Below, in pieces: positions 5,473 to 6,889 of a DNA stretch of 6,889 nt. Under the pieces are notes generated by a model, which saw only the letters and a program-made list of their open reading frames with translations, searched no databases and was not told where the DNA came from. The first letter of the stretch is position 1. Every line of letters starts with the position of its first letter. Source of the stretch: Pseudomonadota bacterium. GTDB lineage: Bacteria > Pseudomonadota > Gammaproteobacteria > Burkholderiales > Gallionellaceae. The stretch lies in assembly GCA_021783855.1 (NCBI GenBank), contig JAJXTL010000145.1, forward strand, positions 1-6,889, given 5' to 3'. The position numbers were made by a program, and so were the translations under genes.

Positions 5473-6889
5473 TTATTTCCCGGAAGCATGGCGCACCTTT
5501 TGTTCCTTTGCTGCGGCGACAACATGAGCCCGATCGAACCCGAAGTGCTGCATAACATCCTCCATCGGTGCCGAAAGCCCGAAAGTATTGAGGGCAATGA
5601 TACTTCCGCCCAAGCCTGTATAACGTTCCCAACCGAAACCGGACGCCGCCTCGACTGCAACGCGCGCGACAATCCCCGGCGGCAGTACGCTGTCGCGGTA
5701 TGCCTGATCCTGACTCGCAAACAACTCCCACGACGGCATGCTGACCACCCGCGCATGGACTCCCTCCAGCTTCAGTTGTTCATAGGCTGCAATACACAAC
5801 GCGACTTCGCTGCCGGTCGCCAGCAGCAGCACATCGGGGCGCTGGTGCGGGGCGTCGGCGAGCACGTAGGCACCGCGCGCCACACCACTTGCCGATGCGT
5901 ACTGGCTACGGTCCAGCGTCGCCAGCGCCTGGCGCGTCAACACCAGGCACACCGGGCGATCCTTGAGCTGCATGATCACCCGCCACGCCTCCACTACTTC
6001 GTTGGCGTCCGCCGGGCGCAATACCATCATGCCGGGCATTGCACGCAAGGACGCAAGTTGTTCGACCGGCTGGTGGGTGGGTCCGTCCTCGCCCATGCTG
6101 ATCGAATCGTGCGTCCAGATGGTGATGACCGGAATCTCCATCATCGCGGCCAGCCTCAGCGCAGCGCGGCAATAGTCGGTGAAAACCAGGAAACTTGCGG
6201 CATAGGGGCGCAGATTCGACAGGCTCAGCCCATTGGTGATGGCGCACATCGCGTGCTCGCGTACGCCGTAGTGGAAATTGCGTCCGCCGTAGTTGCCCGC
6301 CTCGCCCGCCTCACCAGGCGCCTGAAAATCGCCGGCAAACTCGAAGTTCAAATGCGTCTTGGTCGACGGCGCCAGATCTGCCGCACCGCCCAGCAGCCAC
6401 GGCATCTTTGCTGCGATGGCGTTGAGCACCTTACCCGACGAATCGCGCGTCGCCATGCCCTTCGCATCGGCCGGAAATACCGGCAGCGCGCTGTCCCAGC
6501 CTGCGGGCAAGTCGCGGCGCTGCATGCAATCGATCTGCTCTGCGAGATCCGGGTACTGATTGCGATAGGCTGCGAACAGTTTCTCCCAGGCTATGTGTAG
6601 CTTGGCACCGCGGCGGCCCATCTGCTCGCGGAAATGTTCCGGAACGCCGTCCGGCACATAAAACTGGGCGTCAGGATCCCAGCCGTAGAATTGCTTCGCC
6701 AGGCGCACCTCTTCCACGCCGAGCGGCTCGCCGTGGGCATCCTTGCTGTCCTGCTTGTGCGGTGCACCATAGCCGATGTGACTCTGCACGATGATCAGGG
6801 TGGGACGGTCACGGGTATCGAGAAAAGTGTTGTAGGCGCGCGTCAACTGTTCCAGGTCGTTGGCATCGGCCACCCGCGTGACATTCCAG
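5473..6889 (-). CDS. tkt: Transketolase, C-terminal two thirds (5' end cut by window edge)
   Basis: Transketolase is the thiamine-diphosphate enzyme that moves two-carbon ketol units between sugar phosphates in the pentose phosphate and Calvin cycles. 471 residues are visible, starting in frame with WNVTRV at the right edge; full enzymes are about 660-670, so about 190-200 N-terminal residues, including the GDG diphosphate-binding motif, lie outside. A GTG at 6873 is internal and not the true start. Visible landmarks, numbered from the edge: HIGYGAPHKQD (37-47), DAHGEPLG (50-57, with the conserved His 52), LLGGAADLAPSTKTH (165-179), YGVREHAMC (207-215, with catalytic Glu 211), a pyrimidine-domain block HDSISMGEDGPTHQPVEQL (260-278), and the C-terminal domain with LATGSEVALC (356-365) and VSMPSWELF (382-390). 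HDSISMGEDGPTHQP distinguishes it from DXS and from pyruvate dehydrogenase E1. The stop is TAA at 5473. No Calvin-cycle or pentose-phosphate neighbour is visible, so which pathway it serves is not known. Confidence 0.96.
   Translation of the reverse strand, partial: WNVTRVADANDLEQLTRAYNTFLDTRDRPTLIIVQSHIGYGAPHKQDSKDAHGEPLGVEEVRLAKQFYGWDPDAQFYVPDGVPEHFREQMGRRGAKLHIAWEKLFAAYRNQYPDLAEQIDCMQRRDLPAGWDSALPVFPADAKGMATRDSSGKVLNAIAAKMPWLLGGAADLAPSTKTHLNFEFAGDFQAPGEAGEAGNYGGRNFHYGVREHAMCAITNGLSLSNLRPYAASFLVFTDYCRAALRLAAMMEIPVITIWTHDSISMGEDGPTHQPVEQLASLRAMPGMMVLRPADANEVVEAWRVIMQLKDRPVCLVLTRQALATLDRSQYASASGVARGAYVLADAPHQRPDVLLLATGSEVALCIAAYEQLKLEGVHARVVSMPSWELFASQDQAYRDSVLPPGIVARVAVEAASGFGWERYTGLGGSIIALNTFGLSAPMEDVMQHFGFDRAHVVAAAKEQKVRHASGK

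Noticed and set aside
5301..5756. Minus-strand frame of 151 codons overlapping the tkt 3' end and running into the intergenic region
   Set aside because: Two thirds of it overlaps tkt in another frame. The remaining 37-codon part (ATG at about 5414) has no ribosome site, no recognisable motif and covers the inverted repeat.
5488..6600. Plus-strand open frame of 370 codons lying opposite transketolase
   Set aside because: It is fully antisense to a strongly supported tkt. Its translation is rich in Arg, His, Gln and Cys with no recognisable domain, which is typical of a shadow frame opposite a GC-rich gene.
1..6889. Search for mobile elements, CRISPR repeats, tRNA genes, toxin-antitoxin pairs or defence genes
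   Set aside because: No direct-repeat array, transposase motif, tRNA-like cloverleaf or extra small-gene pair was seen; the five metabolic or housekeeping genes account for nearly all of the sequence.

Overview
The window carries five genes, all on the minus strand. Read in the direction of transcription, from right to left, they are: the C-terminal two thirds of a transketolase (tkt, cut by the right edge); a secreted SYLF-domain (Ysc84-type) protein; a small DUF1840 protein; an alpha-glucan phosphorylase (glgP, GT35 with an N-terminal DUF3417 region); and a glycogen debranching enzyme (glgX, GH13 isoamylase type, cut by the left edge). I found no RNA gene, insertion sequence, CRISPR array or phage gene. 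Coding density is high and the longest non-coding gap is 190 bases.

The organism is most likely a proteobacterium, probably a betaproteobacterium or a related gammaproteobacterium. DUF1840 is known mainly from those groups, and the phosphorylase and SYLF protein look like versions from that lineage. This is inference from protein character; no 16S rRNA or other taxonomic marker is in the window.

Layout. Positions 5473-6889 hold tkt. The gap 5283-5472 holds a hairpin just after tkt and, nearer the next gene, a perfect inverted repeat that contains a TTGACA hexamer. The SYLF gene (4719-5282) follows and is closed by a perfect 24-base palindrome that looks like a terminator. A 95-base gap with a candidate promoter leads into DUF1840 (4333-4623), then glgP 31 bases further on, then glgX only 7 bases after the glgP stop. 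The last three genes probably form one operon.

How the genes fit together. GlgP shortens the outer chains of glycogen or other alpha-1,4-glucans to glucose-1-phosphate. GlgX then removes the short branch stubs that stop GlgP. Transketolase in the non-oxidative pentose phosphate or Calvin pathway is metabolically nearby, but it is separated from the glycogen genes by the SYLF gene and two possible terminator structures, so co-transcription is unlikely. DUF1840 is the only gene in the putative glycogen operon without a known function.

I see no clearly novel system here. The points most worth a second look are the DUF1840-glgP-glgX linkage, the inverted repeat in front of the SYLF gene and the perfect palindrome behind it.
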